Shown here: one piece after another, positions 41,498-50,540 of the stretch
Position numbering within the stretch: position 1 is the stretch's first letter
Layout of the letters: every line of letters begins with the position of its first letter
Assembly (NCBI RefSeq): GCF_014306625.1
Contig: NZ_JACRYL010000001.1
Location: 1-64,000, forward strand
Direction: 5' to 3'
DNA from: Pedobacter fastidiosus
Lineage (GTDB): Bacteria; Bacteroidota; Bacteroidia; Sphingobacteriales; Sphingobacteriaceae
DNA length: 64,000 nt
Made by a program: the position numbers and the translations under genes
The notes under the pieces: generated by a model
The model's database searches: none
Told to the model about the DNA's origin: nothing
What the model saw: the letters and a program-made list of their open reading frames with translations, nothing else

Positions 41498-42928
41498 TTA
41501 TTCTATAACCGTAATTTTTAACATGTTGGTTTTACCTTTAGCTTCCATTGGAATTGCTGCGGTATTGATGATAATATCACCTTGTTTAACCAGTTTTTTG
41601 CTTTTTAAGAATTCGTTAACTTCGATAATCGTGTTATCTGTGCTCTCAAATTTATCGTAGTAGAAACCTCTAACACCCCAAAGTAAACTGACAGCATTTA
41701 ATAAAGCTCTGTTACTAGTGAAGATGAAAGTTAAAGCTTCTGGTCTGTGACTCGAGATTTCAAATGCAGTGTAACCGCTCAATGTCATCGAAACGATACC
41801 AACAGCATTGGTTTGTTTAGCTAAGAAACAAGCAGAATCGCAAATTGCATCACTTAAGAAAGATGGAGATTTCGGTTTTAAGAATTTATCAGGATTGAAA
41901 GGATAGTTGTTCTGCTCAATGTTCTGAATAATTTTTTGCATCGTTTCAATAACGATCAAAGGAAATTCTCCAACTGAAGTTTCACCACTTAACATTACAG
42001 CATCAGCACCATCAAGTACCGAGTTTGCAACATCATTTACCTCTGCACGAGTTGGGCGAGGCGTAGTAATCATACTTTCAAGCATTTGAGTTGCAACAAT
42101 TACAGGTTTTGAAGCCGCTCTACATTTAGCAACAATCATTTTCTGTAACAATGGAACTTCTTCCATTGGACATTCAACACCCAAATCACCACGAGCAACC
42201 ATAATACCGTCAGATACAGCGATAATTTCATCGATGTTAGCAATAGCTTCTGGTTTTTCTATTTTGGCAATTACGCGAGCTGTTTTACCACGCTCTGCAA
42301 TTATTTTTTTAAGTTCGATAATATCTTCAGCCTTACGAACGAAAGATAAACCGATCCATTCTACATCATTTTCTAAAACGAATTCTAAATTTTCACGATC
42401 TTCTGGAGTTAAAGATGGAATAGAAACCTTTGTATTTGGAAGATTTACACCTTTTCTCGAAGTTAAAATACCACCGTGAACAATCTCACAAACTACTTCA
42501 TCTTTTAAATTAGTAGAAATAACCTTCATTTGAAGCTTTCCATCATCCAAAAGGATAATTTCTCCAGCCTGAACATCTTGAGGGAAACTTTGATAAGTAA
42601 TGTAAATGCGTTCCTCATTACCAATACATTCAGTAGTCGTAATTACAGTCGTTTTTCCATTAATTAAGTTGATCCCACCTTCTTTTACTAAGCCAATACG
42701 AATTTTCGGGCCTTGTAAATCGGCAAGAATACCAACATTATAGTCGTATTTTTTATTTAGCTCGCGGATGGTATCCAAAACCGCTTGGTGATCGGCTTGC
42801 GAACCGTGTGAGAAGTTTAAACGGCAAACATCTAAACCTGCGTTAAACATACTATATAATACATCTGGTTTAGCGGATGCTGGGCCTAAAGTGGCTACAA
42901 TTTTAGTTCTAGAATGAAAAGGTTTCAT
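41498..42928 (-). CDS. pyk: Pyruvate kinase
   Basis: 476 aa, standard length. Converts phosphoenolpyruvate and ADP to pyruvate and ATP. RTKIVATLGPAS and CRLNFSHG at the N-terminus, the active-site IAKIEKPEAIANIDEII with catalytic Lys, MVARGDLGVE (Mg site) and GADAVMLSGETSVGEFP are all present, and the C-terminal regulatory domain follows. A 10-bp inverted repeat, AATGCAGTTT/AAACTGCATT (42947-42998), lies in the leader. Confidence 0.96.
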   Translation of the reverse strand: MKPFHSRTKIVATLGPASAKPDVLYSMFNAGLDVCRLNFSHGSQADHQAVLDTIRELNKKYDYNVGILADLQGPKIRIGLVKEGGINLINGKTTVITTTECIGNEERIYITYQSFPQDVQAGEIILLDDGKLQMKVISTNLKDEVVCEIVHGGILTSRKGVNLPNTKVSIPSLTPEDRENLEFVLENDVEWIGLSFVRKAEDIIELKKIIAERGKTARVIAKIEKPEAIANIDEIIAVSDGIMVARGDLGVECPMEEVPLLQKMIVAKCRAASKPVIVATQMLESMITTPRPTRAEVNDVANSVLDGADAVMLSGETSVGEFPLIVIETMQKIIQNIEQNNYPFNPDKFLKPKSPSFLSDAICDSACFLAKQTNAVGIVSMTLSGYTAFEISSHRPEALTFIFTSNRALLNAVSLLWGVRGFYYDKFESTDNTIIEVNEFLKSKKLVKQGDIIINTAAIPMEAKGKTNMLKITVIE

Positions 42929-42946
42929 TTAATAATTGATTTTAGC

Positions 42947-42998
42947 AATGCAGTTTAAGAAAACGCCAATTAATTATCTAAAATAATCAAACTGCATT
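42947..42998 (-). promoter_or_regulatory. Inverted repeat in the pyk upstream region
   Basis: AATGCAGTTT (42947-42956) and AAACTGCATT (42989-42998) are perfect complements 32 bp apart, 18 bp upstream of the pyk ATG. It could be a leader hairpin or an operator for a dimeric regulator; no promoter could be placed with confidence. Confidence 0.4.
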
Positions 42999-43078
42999 AA
43001 TATTTATATATTTTGTTTTTTTGTTCGTTGTTTGTAACCCTCAAATATAGTGTATTTAATACACCAAGTATATAATTT

Positions 43079-43498
43079 TTATATTACCAAATTTTCTCTA
43101 CTCTTTAGCTTAGTCGGATCTATTTTCGCAGCTACTTGTATATCAGGTAGTTTGTTTAAGCCAGAGAGTAAATAATCAAGATCTTCCTTATCGATAAATT
43201 CTTTAATGATGATAAAAAAATCTACGTTTCCCATTTCAGGAATCAAGATTCCATCGCTACTTCTGTTGCTAATTAAGTAATATTCTACGTCTCCCTGCTC
43301 AACAAAAAAATAATATTTCGAAAAAGACCAGGCGGGTTCATCAATGTTAAAAAATATTTCATGGTCCTCTATTTTCTCGAAATGTAAATTTAATCGGGTA
43401 TTAATTTTGTGGCAAAGTACATAGTCTTTTAGGGGCGCAGTGATCGCAATCAGTATAAAATCAAGGTCTAAGGTTAACTTTAGGTAAGTTCTATTCAA
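43079..43498 (-). CDS. IPExxxVDY family protein
   Basis: 139 aa. Contains IPEMGNVDFFIII, the motif that names this Bacteroidota family (Phe here in place of Tyr). The rest (LKLTLDLDFILIAITAPLKD, YYLISNRSSDG) fits the family, whose function is unknown. It lies upstream of pyk on the same strand (150 bp) and divergent from acpP; pyk and acpP are its usual neighbours, as far as I know the family. Confidence 0.85.
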   Translation of the reverse strand: MNRTYLKLTLDLDFILIAITAPLKDYVLCHKINTRLNLHFEKIEDHEIFFNIDEPAWSFSKYYFFVEQGDVEYYLISNRSSDGILIPEMGNVDFFIIIKEFIDKEDLDYLLSGLNKLPDIQVAAKIDPTKLKSRENLVI

Positions 43499-43656
43499 GG
43501 TGAAATAAATTATTTACAGAACGAAATTAAAAAACTAATTCTATATTCGCTGTGTTATTTAGATACCAAAAGTACGTGTCGAAATAAAAACATTTGAAAA
43601 TTGTAAGAATTTATTTTTCTTTGCACAGAATTATTTAACCATTAAATTATAAAATT

Positions 43657-43893
43657 ATGTCTGATATTGCTTCAAGAGTTAAGGCTATTATCGTAGAAAA
43701 ACTAGGTGTTGACGAAAGCGAAGTTACGCCAGAGGCTTCATTCACCAACGATTTGGGTGCAGATTCTTTAGATACCGTAGAACTTATTATGGAATTTGAA
43801 AAAGAATTCAATGTAGCTATTCCTGATGATCAGGCTGAAACCATCGGTACAGTTGGTCAAGCAATCGCTTATTTGGAAAAAAACGTTAAATAG
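43657..43893 (+). CDS. acpP: Acyl carrier protein
   Basis: 78 aa. Carries growing fatty-acid chains on 4'-phosphopantetheine attached to Ser37 of the [17 protein letters not shown] motif. Acidic, four-helix length. It starts the acpP-fabF-rnc cluster; fabF follows 21 bp after its stop. Confidence 0.97.
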   Translation: MSDIASRVKAIIVEKLGVDESEVTPEASFTNDLGADSLDTVELIMEFEKEFNVAIPDDQAETIGTVGQAIAYLEKNVK

Positions 43894-43914
43894 AATTACG
43901 CTTTTTCAGTATAA

Positions 43915-45168
43915 ATGGAATTAAAAAGAGTAGTAGTAACAGGGTTGGGTGCGCTCACTCCTATAGGCAATAATGTTCCCGATTTTTGGGAAGGATTGAC
44001 TAACGGGGTGAGTGGCGCTGCTCCTATTAAGGGTTTTGACACTGAAAAGTTCAAAACCAAATTCGCTTGCGAGGTAAAAAACTTTAATCCGGAAGATTTC
44101 TTGGAGAAAAAGGAAGCCCGTAAGCTAGATCCGTTTGTACAATATGCTTTGGTGGCAACAGAAGAAGCTGTGAAGGATGGTGGTTTTGATTTTGAAAAAT
44201 TAGATACCAACCGAATCGGTGTAATCTGGGGCGCTGGCATAGGTGGATTGAAAACTTTCTTAGATGAAATCTCGAATTTCGCTAAGGGAGATGGTACGCC
44301 AAGATACAATCCATTTTTTATTCCTAAGATGATTATTGATATCGCTCCAGGGCATATCTCAATCAAGTATGGCTTACGTGGGCCAAATTTTGCAACTGTT
44401 TCGGCATGTGCTTCCTCAACCAATGCAATGATAGATGCATTCAATTATATCCGTTTGGGTATGGCTGATGTAATTATCAGTGGCGGTTCTGAAGCCATTA
44501 TTAACGAAGCAGGAATGGGTGGTTTTAACGCCATGCATGCATTATCTACACGTAATGATGATCCGACAACGGCTTCTCGCCCTTTCGATAAAGATCGTGA
44601 TGGTTTTGTAGCTGGCGAAGGTGCAGGAACTATTATTTTAGAAGAACTTGAACACGCAAAAGCAAGAGGTGCAAAAATTTATGCAGAACTTGTTGGCGGT
44701 GGAATGAGTGCTGATGCAAATCACATCACAGCTCCACATCCTGAAGGTTTAGGTGCTAGAATGGTAATGACGAATGCACTTAAAGATGCTGGATTAACCA
44801 CTGCTGATATCGATTACATCAATGTTCACGGAACTTCTACGCCGCTTGGTGATATTAGTGAAACGAAAGCGATTGGTACATTATTCGGGGAAGATGCTTA
44901 TAGATTAAACATCAGTTCTACGAAATCAATGACAGGTCACCTTTTGGGAGCAGCTGGTGCTATTGAAGCAATTGCGGCAATTTTAGCTGTTAAAAATGAT
45001 ATTGTTCCTCCAACAATTAATCACTTTACAGATGATCCTGCCTTTGATCCTAAGCTAAACTTTACTTTTAACAAAGCTCAAAAACGTGTTGTTAGAGCGG
45101 CGCTAAGTAATACTTTTGGTTTCGGCGGACATAATGCTTCAGTAATTTTCAAAAAGTACGAAGATTAA
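43915..45168 (+). CDS. fabF: 3-oxoacyl-[acyl-carrier-protein] synthase II
   Basis: 417 aa. Condenses malonyl-ACP with acyl-ACP in fatty-acid elongation. Thiolase fold: VVVTGLGALTPIGNNVPDFW at the start, nucleophile Cys165 in TVSACASSTNAM, the two His in VHGTSTPLGD and TKSMTGHLLGAAG, and the final NTFGFGGHNAS. Standard length and standard position between acpP and rnc. Confidence 0.97.
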   Translation: MELKRVVVTGLGALTPIGNNVPDFWEGLTNGVSGAAPIKGFDTEKFKTKFACEVKNFNPEDFLEKKEARKLDPFVQYALVATEEAVKDGGFDFEKLDTNRIGVIWGAGIGGLKTFLDEISNFAKGDGTPRYNPFFIPKMIIDIAPGHISIKYGLRGPNFATVSACASSTNAMIDAFNYIRLGMADVIISGGSEAIINEAGMGGFNAMHALSTRNDDPTTASRPFDKDRDGFVAGEGAGTIILEELEHAKARGAKIYAELVGGGMSADANHITAPHPEGLGARMVMTNALKDAGLTTADIDYINVHGTSTPLGDISETKAIGTLFGEDAYRLNISSTKSMTGHLLGAAGAIEAIAAILAVKNDIVPPTINHFTDDPAFDPKLNFTFNKAQKRVVRAALSNTFGFGGHNASVIFKKYED

Positions 45169-45261
45169 TTAAACAGCCTTGCTATATAATTTTGTATGCT
45201 AATTAAAAATAGATAACTTAGTTAAATATGCTAGTTAGCCGTTAATTGTGTTATTTATTTA

Positions 45262-45990
45262 ATGCCGATATTAAAATTATATAAACTTTATCTCTCTCCC
45301 GAAAAGGAGTTTGTAAAAAAGCTGAAAAACATTTTGGGCTTTGTGCCGGGCAATGTTACGCTGTACAAAATGGCGTTTAGACATCGTTCTGTAGCTAAAG
45401 TTTTAAAAAATGGAAGCCGAAGCAGTAACGAACGCCTAGAGTTTTTAGGTGATGCTGTTTTGGGTTCTGTAATTGCAGAATTGCTTTTTAAACATTATCC
45501 GTACAAGGAAGAAGGTTTTCTAACCGAGATGCGATCTAAAATTGTAAATCGGGCAAATTTAAACCAACTTGCCAAGAAAATAGGCTTTGATAGAATGATC
45601 CAGTTTGATCAAAGATCTGTGAGCATTCAAACCAAGCATAACTCTATGTTAGGCGATGCTTTTGAGGCCATTATTGGTGCAATCTACATGGATAAGGGCT
45701 ATAACTTTACAAAGGAATTCTTACTTCGTAGAATTGTTAAGCCACACATCGATATTCATACCCTTGAACTTACCGAAACCAACTTTAAAAGTAAATTAAT
45801 AGAATGGTGCCAACGCCATGGTAAGGATGTGCTTTTTGAACTTGCTGAAAATGGTGAAGGCGAAAGTGCCAAATTATTCACGATCAGTGCAGTTGTAGAA
45901 GGTGAAAAAGTAGGAACTGGCAGAGATTATAATAAAAAGAACGCTGAGAAATTGGCTGCCGAAAAAGCCTGCGAAACGCTATCGATTTAG
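45262..45990 (+). CDS. rnc: Ribonuclease III
   Basis: 242 aa. Cleaves double-stranded RNA in rRNA and mRNA processing. The RNase III signature NERLEFLGDAVLGSVIAELLF with the catalytic acidic residues, the second catalytic block MLGDAFEAIIGAIYMDKG, and a C-terminal double-stranded-RNA-binding domain (TNFKSKLIEWCQRHGKDVLF ... NKKNAEKLAAEKACETL). A TAATTTTG box at 45187-45194 may give it a promoter of its own. Confidence 0.96.
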   Translation: MPILKLYKLYLSPEKEFVKKLKNILGFVPGNVTLYKMAFRHRSVAKVLKNGSRSSNERLEFLGDAVLGSVIAELLFKHYPYKEEGFLTEMRSKIVNRANLNQLAKKIGFDRMIQFDQRSVSIQTKHNSMLGDAFEAIIGAIYMDKGYNFTKEFLLRRIVKPHIDIHTLELTETNFKSKLIEWCQRHGKDVLFELAENGEGESAKLFTISAVVEGEKVGTGRDYNKKNAEKLAAEKACETLSI

Positions 45991-46058
45991 ATTTAAAATG
46001 TTTTATTGGTTAACTGCCTAATTGGGTTAACTGTTTAAATTGATTAGGTAGCCGAAAC

Positions 46059-46775
46059 TTACTTTCCTTTTCCTAAAGTATCTGTAAAGTTTTTAGATGA
46101 TTCCTTAATGTATTTAATGTAATCGTAACTGTTCCAGTATTGGGCTTTTTCAAATTCAGGGCGACAATTTAACATGTATTTCTCTAAGGTATCACCACGT
46201 AATTCTGTATTGTTTTTAATCATACTTTGATTGAAATAAACATCAATTTGAGATTGTTTAATTTCGTTATCCGCATATCTTCCAAATCTGCGGGCGTTTT
46301 TAGGGTCTTTCCCAACCAAATTATACAAAGCATTTAGCGGACTAAAAATTGCTGACAAAACAGATGATTTGCCACCATTATAAACGCCTTTGTTTTGAAA
46401 TTCTCTTTTTATCTCATCAAGATCCTGCTTTTTTGTATTTCCTCTAATGGTAACATCTTCTAACATGGTTGTATTTCTAATAAGATAAACAATCAAATCT
46501 TGAGGCCCTTTTACCACTACTTCTTGATCCATTAAATTTCTTTTCGTAACGAGCAAGGTATCGCCAACACTGGCTTTAATTTGAAACAAGCCCAAATCAT
46601 TGCTTCCAACCCCAAGCTTTGTGCGTTTATTAGTAATCTCAACCAAAGCAACCCTAATGTTAGATCCCTTTTCTATAACTACGCCTTTGGCAATAAAATC
46701 TTGTGCCTTTAAGCTATAGCCAGTTAATATTAAGATTGTATTTAGTATTGCATATTTTAAAAATTTCATGAGCAT
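46059..46775 (-). CDS. CarboxypepD_reg-like secreted protein, paralogue 2
   Basis: 238 aa (or 236 from the second Met, MKFLKYAIL). A signal peptide ends near LKAQ. Then comes a CarboxypepD_reg-like beta-sandwich (FIAKGVVIEKGSNIRVALVEITNKRTKLGVG), a segment like the start of a TonB plug (MLEDVTIRGNTKKQDLDEIK) and an alpha-helical C-terminal half with no barrel. It is 1 bp downstream of a paralogue with the same layout. Function unknown. Confidence 0.75.
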   Translation of the reverse strand: MLMKFLKYAILNTILILTGYSLKAQDFIAKGVVIEKGSNIRVALVEITNKRTKLGVGSNDLGLFQIKASVGDTLLVTKRNLMDQEVVVKGPQDLIVYLIRNTTMLEDVTIRGNTKKQDLDEIKREFQNKGVYNGGKSSVLSAIFSPLNALYNLVGKDPKNARRFGRYADNEIKQSQIDVYFNQSMIKNNTELRGDTLEKYMLNCRPEFEKAQYWNSYDYIKYIKESSKNFTDTLGKGK

Positions 46776-46776
46776 T

Positions 46777-47493
46777 TTAATTTTTCAAGGTATCTGTATA
46801 TTTTTTGGCAGAAACCTTAATGTAATTTACGGCATCGTAATTATTCCAATTCTTTACCATTTCACTTTTTGGATAGTAATCTAGCATAAACTTATCTAGG
46901 TTTTTACCCTCAAAATTTGTGTATTTATTTATTAATGTCTTATTGAAAAATAGATCGACTTGCATCGATTTTATTTCGTTATCGTAATACTTTTTAAAGC
47001 GGCGGGCTTTAGCCGGCGTTTTTCCAAAAAGTTCATAAAAGAAAGTTAACGGACTTCCGCTAAACGGATTGAGCAATATTAATGGTGGTTTACCTTCGTA
47101 AAAAGATCCCTGCCGTTTAAATTCTCGTCTTATTTCATCCAAATCTTCTTTTTTCGTTTTGCCCTTAATGGTAACTTCCTCCAGTGTTGTACTTGCTCTA
47201 ATTAGGTAGGCAATAACGTCTTTATCATCTCGAACTACAATTTGCTGATCAACGAAGTTCCGCTTTTCGATAAATAAAGTGTCTCCCAATTTGGCTTTGA
47301 TTTGGTACATGCCCAGGTCATTACTGCCAACAGCCTGTTTTGTACGCCTATTGGTTACAACACACAGTGCTATTCTAATGTTCGTGCCTTTTTCAATTAT
47401 AACACCTTTTGCTAGCAAATCTTGCGCATAAGCAGAATTTGTGTCAAAAATCAAACAAATAAGAAGTATAACGAGCGAAACAAAAGCTTTCAT
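46777..47493 (-). CDS. CarboxypepD_reg-like secreted protein, paralogue 1
   Basis: 238 aa, the same length as the next gene and clearly homologous along its whole length (LLAKGVIIEKGTNIRIALCV, LEEVTIKGKTKKEDLDEIRR, FKKYYDNEIKSMQVDLFFNK). Signal peptide ends at AYAQ. A tandem duplication; both probably sit in the periplasm or outer membrane. A recognised family name is lacking. They converge with rnc. Confidence 0.75.
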   Translation of the reverse strand: MKAFVSLVILLICLIFDTNSAYAQDLLAKGVIIEKGTNIRIALCVVTNRRTKQAVGSNDLGMYQIKAKLGDTLFIEKRNFVDQQIVVRDDKDVIAYLIRASTTLEEVTIKGKTKKEDLDEIRREFKRQGSFYEGKPPLILLNPFSGSPLTFFYELFGKTPAKARRFKKYYDNEIKSMQVDLFFNKTLINKYTNFEGKNLDKFMLDYYPKSEMVKNWNNYDAVNYIKVSAKKYTDTLKN

Positions 47494-47697
47494 ATCTGCT
47501 AGATATTTTTTGTAAAATTAACATTTGTTAACCTTTTTAATTGTTAAATAAACGTTAATGCTGATGCGTATGTATATGGATGGATGTAGCATTGAGGTGT
47601 AAATAAATTTTTACTTCAAACTAAAAAAATTATAAATTACTATTTTACTCTACTGCAAAACTCCAGGCTAGCAACTTAAACTCCAAACTTATTTTTC

Positions 47698-47705
47698 TAT
47701 CTTTG
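47698..47705 (+). promoter_or_regulatory. Putative -7 box (TATCTTTG) directly before yicC
   Basis: TATCTTTG, an exact TAnnTTTG match, ends 3 nt before the ATG at 47709. The transcript would be leaderless or nearly so. No -33 TTTG is found at the right distance. Confidence 0.4.
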
Positions 47706-47708
47706 CGC

Positions 47709-48584
47709 ATGATAAAATCCATGACAGGATACGGCTTAGCAACAGCCGATTATGCGAATGCAAAGTACAGTGTCGAAATCAAATCGCTCAACAGTAAATT
47801 TCTGGAGCTTAATTTAAAATTCCCTAAAGCTTTTTCTGATAAAGAAATTATTCTGCGTAATGTGTGCAGTAAAGATATTGAGCGTGGCAAAGTTAGCCTA
47901 AGCATTAATGTAGAGCGTTCTGCAGCTGAAGTTACCGGTGCTACAATCAACACTGCATTATTGGCTCATTATTACAATCAATTAATTGCCGTTAACGATG
48001 AATTGGGTGCAAATAGCAGTAATTTATTGCAAACAGCTTTAACTTTTCCAGATGTAATTAACTACAAAGAGGAAAGCGTTTCTGAAGATGAGTGGAATCA
48101 TTTATATAAAATATTTACGCAGGCCGTTGTTAGTTTTAACAAATTTAGAGAAGATGAGGGCGCTGTCTTAAAATCTGATTTAGAATTACGAATTAAGAAC
48201 ATTCTTTCGTACTTCAAATCTGTAGAAGAATTGGAACCAAAACGACTTTCGGCCATTCGTGATAAGTTTACTCAGTTTTTAGATGATGCAGTGGGCAAGG
48301 TTAACATCGACCAAAACCGTTTTGAGCAGGAATTGATTTATTACATTGATAAAATCGATATTACTGAAGAAAAAACACGTTTAAAAAGTCATTGCGATTA
48401 CTTTTTGCAAACTTTAACCAGCAAAGAGGCAAACGGTAAAAAGTTGGGTTTCATCTCTCAAGAAATTGGTAGAGAAATTAATACCATGGGTGCAAAAGCA
48501 AATGATGCGCAGATGCAACAATTTGTGGTTGGTATGAAAGAAGAATTAGAAAAGATAAAAGAACAGTTATTAAACGTATTATAG
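47709..48584 (+). CDS. YicC/YloC-family endoribonuclease
   Basis: 291 aa from MIKSMTGYG; a TTG two codons upstream is not needed. The start MIKSMTGYGLATADY is the family hallmark, with VEIKSLNSKFLELNLKFP in the YicC_N domain and the C-terminal DUF1732 block (YYIDKIDITEEKTRLKSHCD, KLGFISQEIGREINTMGAK). YicC proteins are endoribonucleases that affect RNA turnover. gmk follows 70 bp later, the usual neighbour. Confidence 0.92.
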   Translation: MIKSMTGYGLATADYANAKYSVEIKSLNSKFLELNLKFPKAFSDKEIILRNVCSKDIERGKVSLSINVERSAAEVTGATINTALLAHYYNQLIAVNDELGANSSNLLQTALTFPDVINYKEESVSEDEWNHLYKIFTQAVVSFNKFREDEGAVLKSDLELRIKNILSYFKSVEELEPKRLSAIRDKFTQFLDDAVGKVNIDQNRFEQELIYYIDKIDITEEKTRLKSHCDYFLQTLTSKEANGKKLGFISQEIGREINTMGAKANDAQMQQFVVGMKEELEKIKEQLLNVL

Positions 48585-48586
48585 AA

Positions 48587-48636
48587 AGCCTAAAGCTTAA
48601 AGCTCAAAGCTTAAAGCTTTGGACTTTCTGTTTTTA
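48587..48636 (+). repeat. AAAGCTTAAAGCTC short repeats between yicC and gmk
   Basis: Three direct AAAGCTTAAAGCT-like units with an overall inverted symmetry (AGAAAGCC...GGACTTTCT) fill the gap. Similar AAAGCT phrases occur near 35350 and 55690. It might act as a weak terminator or processing site within the operon. Confidence 0.5.
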
Positions 48637-48654
48637 GTCTTTAGTTTTAAAAAA

Positions 48655-49224
48655 ATGAAACAAGGCAAACTAATTATATTTTCAGCACCATCGGGAGCAG
48701 GCAAAACAACAATAGTACACCACTTATTAACTAAATTTCCCGAGCTTAGCTTTTCTATTTCAGCTACCACCCGCGAATTACGAGGTGCAGAAACGCATGA
48801 AAACGACTACTATTTTATTACTAAGGAAGAGTTTTTGCATAAAGTTGCCCGTCAAGAATTTGTTGAGTTTGAAGAGGTTTATAATGGAACTTTCTACGGA
48901 ACCTTACGTTCAGAAATTGAACGCATTTGGGATGATGGAAAGCATGTAATTTTCGACATTGATGTTGAAGGCGGAATTCGTTTAAAAAGAAAATATGAAG
49001 AAGATGCTTTAGCTATTTTTGTTCAGCCTCCCTCATTAGAAGTTTTAAAAGAGCGTTTAAGCGGTAGAGGAACAGATAGTTCAGAAAAACTGCAAGAGCG
49101 TTTTATCAAAGCTGAAAAGGAATTAACCTATGCCGATAAATTTGATGTGATTTTAAAAAACTACGATTTAGCAACAGCTTGTGCTGAAGCGGAAAAGTTG
49201 GTTGGAGATTTTTTAAAGAGCTAA
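48655..49224 (+). CDS. gmk: Guanylate kinase
   Basis: 189 aa from MKQGKLIIFSAPSGAGKTT; a 12-residue longer frame from 48619 is encoded by the upstream repeat and rejected. It phosphorylates GMP to GDP. P-loop SAPSGAGKTT, GMP-binding SISATTRELRGAETHENDYYF, and RFIKAEKELTYADKFDVIL at the end are all present. Confidence 0.96.
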   Translation: MKQGKLIIFSAPSGAGKTTIVHHLLTKFPELSFSISATTRELRGAETHENDYYFITKEEFLHKVARQEFVEFEEVYNGTFYGTLRSEIERIWDDGKHVIFDIDVEGGIRLKRKYEEDALAIFVQPPSLEVLKERLSGRGTDSSEKLQERFIKAEKELTYADKFDVILKNYDLATACAEAEKLVGDFLKS

Positions 49225-49242
49225 GGCATTTCGCCTTATTGG

Positions 49243-49349
49243 TCGTGATTGCGAGGCACGAAGTTACATAGCAATCCCTTTGGGACAATCTCATTTGACG
49301 ATCTAATTTAAATGTTCGATTAAGATTGCTTCGTGCCTCGCAATCACGA
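49243..49349. repeat. Long palindromic repeat between gmk and nadD
   Basis: TCGTGATTGCGAGGCACGAA(G) (49243-49263) and its perfect complement (49329-49349) form 21-bp arms; the interior holds further part copies of the GATTGCTTCG repeat. Related to 22906 and 28734. It ends 25 bp before the nadD start codon. Confidence 0.85.
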
Positions 49350-49374
49350 TTTGGTTTAAACTGATAACTACAAA

Positions 49375-49947
49375 TTGAAAACTGGTCTATTCTTCGGTTC
49401 TTACAATCCAATCCACACTGGGCATTTAATTATTGCTAACTATATGGCCAACCACACCGAACTCGATGAAGTTTGGTTAGTGGTTTCTCCACACAATCCG
49501 CTTAAAGATAAAAGTGGATTAACCAATATGTACGATCGATTGGAAATGGCCAAGTTAGCTACTGAAAATGCGGAACACATTCGGGTTAGCGATATCGAAT
49601 TTGCGTTGCCTCAGCCATCTTACACCATTGATACCTTAACCTATTTGCACGAAAAATATCCAGAAAAAGAATTCGTGCTGATTATGGGAGCCGATAATTT
49701 AGTTTCTTTTAAAAAGTGGAAGAACTATGAAGTGCTTCTAAAAAACTATCAAATTTACGTTTATCCACGTCCTGATGCTCATGTTGCCGAATGGGAAAAT
49801 CACCCTTCGATTACGTTTACCAAAACCCCATTAATGGAAATTTCTTCAACTTTTATTCGCAAAGCGATTAAGGAAAATAAGAATATCCAGTTCTTTCTGC
49901 CAGATAAAGTCATCGATTTTATTGAAGGAAAGGGGATGTATCGGTAA
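49375..49947 (+). CDS. nadD: Nicotinate-nucleotide adenylyltransferase (TTG start)
   Basis: 190 aa. Adenylates nicotinic-acid mononucleotide in NAD synthesis. GLFFGSYNPIHTGHLIIANYM (the nucleotidyltransferase HxGH motif is HTGH), VVSPHNPLKDKSGL, LIMGADNLVSFKKWKNY and the final ISSTFIRK signature are clear. The only start before the family core is TTG at 49375; a TAA at 49357 closes the frame, and no ATG or GTG lies between. The short leader overlaps a palindromic repeat. Part of yicC-gmk-nadD, a common order. Confidence 0.93.
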   Translation: MKTGLFFGSYNPIHTGHLIIANYMANHTELDEVWLVVSPHNPLKDKSGLTNMYDRLEMAKLATENAEHIRVSDIEFALPQPSYTIDTLTYLHEKYPEKEFVLIMGADNLVSFKKWKNYEVLLKNYQIYVYPRPDAHVAEWENHPSITFTKTPLMEISSTFIRKAIKENKNIQFFLPDKVIDFIEGKGMYR

Positions 49948-50033
49948 ACTCGACTTGCGAAGTTTCAAGGGGAACAAGGGTGGGGAAAACTTATGAAGTC
50001 TTTTAAGAAGGTGATTAACCCAATAGAAATTCA

Positions 50034-50422
50034 TTTGAAAAGCAAGCACAGCGATCAGATTATCGTCCGGCTGGCTTTCCGCTAAATCCCGATGAAACCT
50101 GTGCAACAAGCAAGCATACTACTACAATGGAAAAGCCGATGCTTAAATCGGGGATACCGCTTCAATCCAGTTTATATATAAAATGTTCTGCAATTATTAA
50201 AGGTTGAGATTTGCTTTAAAGAAAAGCAATAAGCCTGTGATTTTTTTAAAACGGAACGATTTTAATGTGCACAGTTTTAAGTTAAATAAACCCGACAGCC
50301 GCGGCAATACTTTTTTTGATAACGATTATTTCCAACCGATCATGTTAGTTATTGACTGAGTTTTCTGCACTGAATTTTATTAACCCCACTCAAAAAAAGA
50401 TTGTAGCAAATGGCGGGACTGC
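50034..50422 (+). repeat. Composite dispersed element, copy 3 (A and B, no gene inside)
   Basis: Part A (50034-50175): TTTGAAAAGC, GGCTTTCCGCTAAATC, a hairpin region with ATCCCGAT/ATCGGGGAT and AAGCAT/ATGCTT pairs, then ATACCGCTTCAATCCAG and TTTATA. Part B (50284-50422): AAATAAACCCGACAG, CTTTTTTTGA/TCAAAAAAAG hairpin arms, AATGGCGGGACTGC. About 110 bp lie between A and B. The region 49948-50504 holds no gene. Confidence 0.7.
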
Positions 50423-50504
50423 AATTGCCAAAAGCTTCTAACATTCGTTTTCTGATAATAGATAACTTGGTATAAACCTTAATCACCAGATATAGAGTAT
50501 AAAA

Positions 50505-50534
50505 TAAAAATGGTCTGCTAGGACACAGACCATT
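50505..50534 (-). terminator. Terminator of the RsmI-like methylase
   Basis: AATGGTCTG (50509-50517), loop CTAGGACA, CAGACCATT (50526-50534); a TTTTTATTTT run follows on the minus strand. Confidence 0.75.
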
Positions 50535-50540
50535 GTGTAA

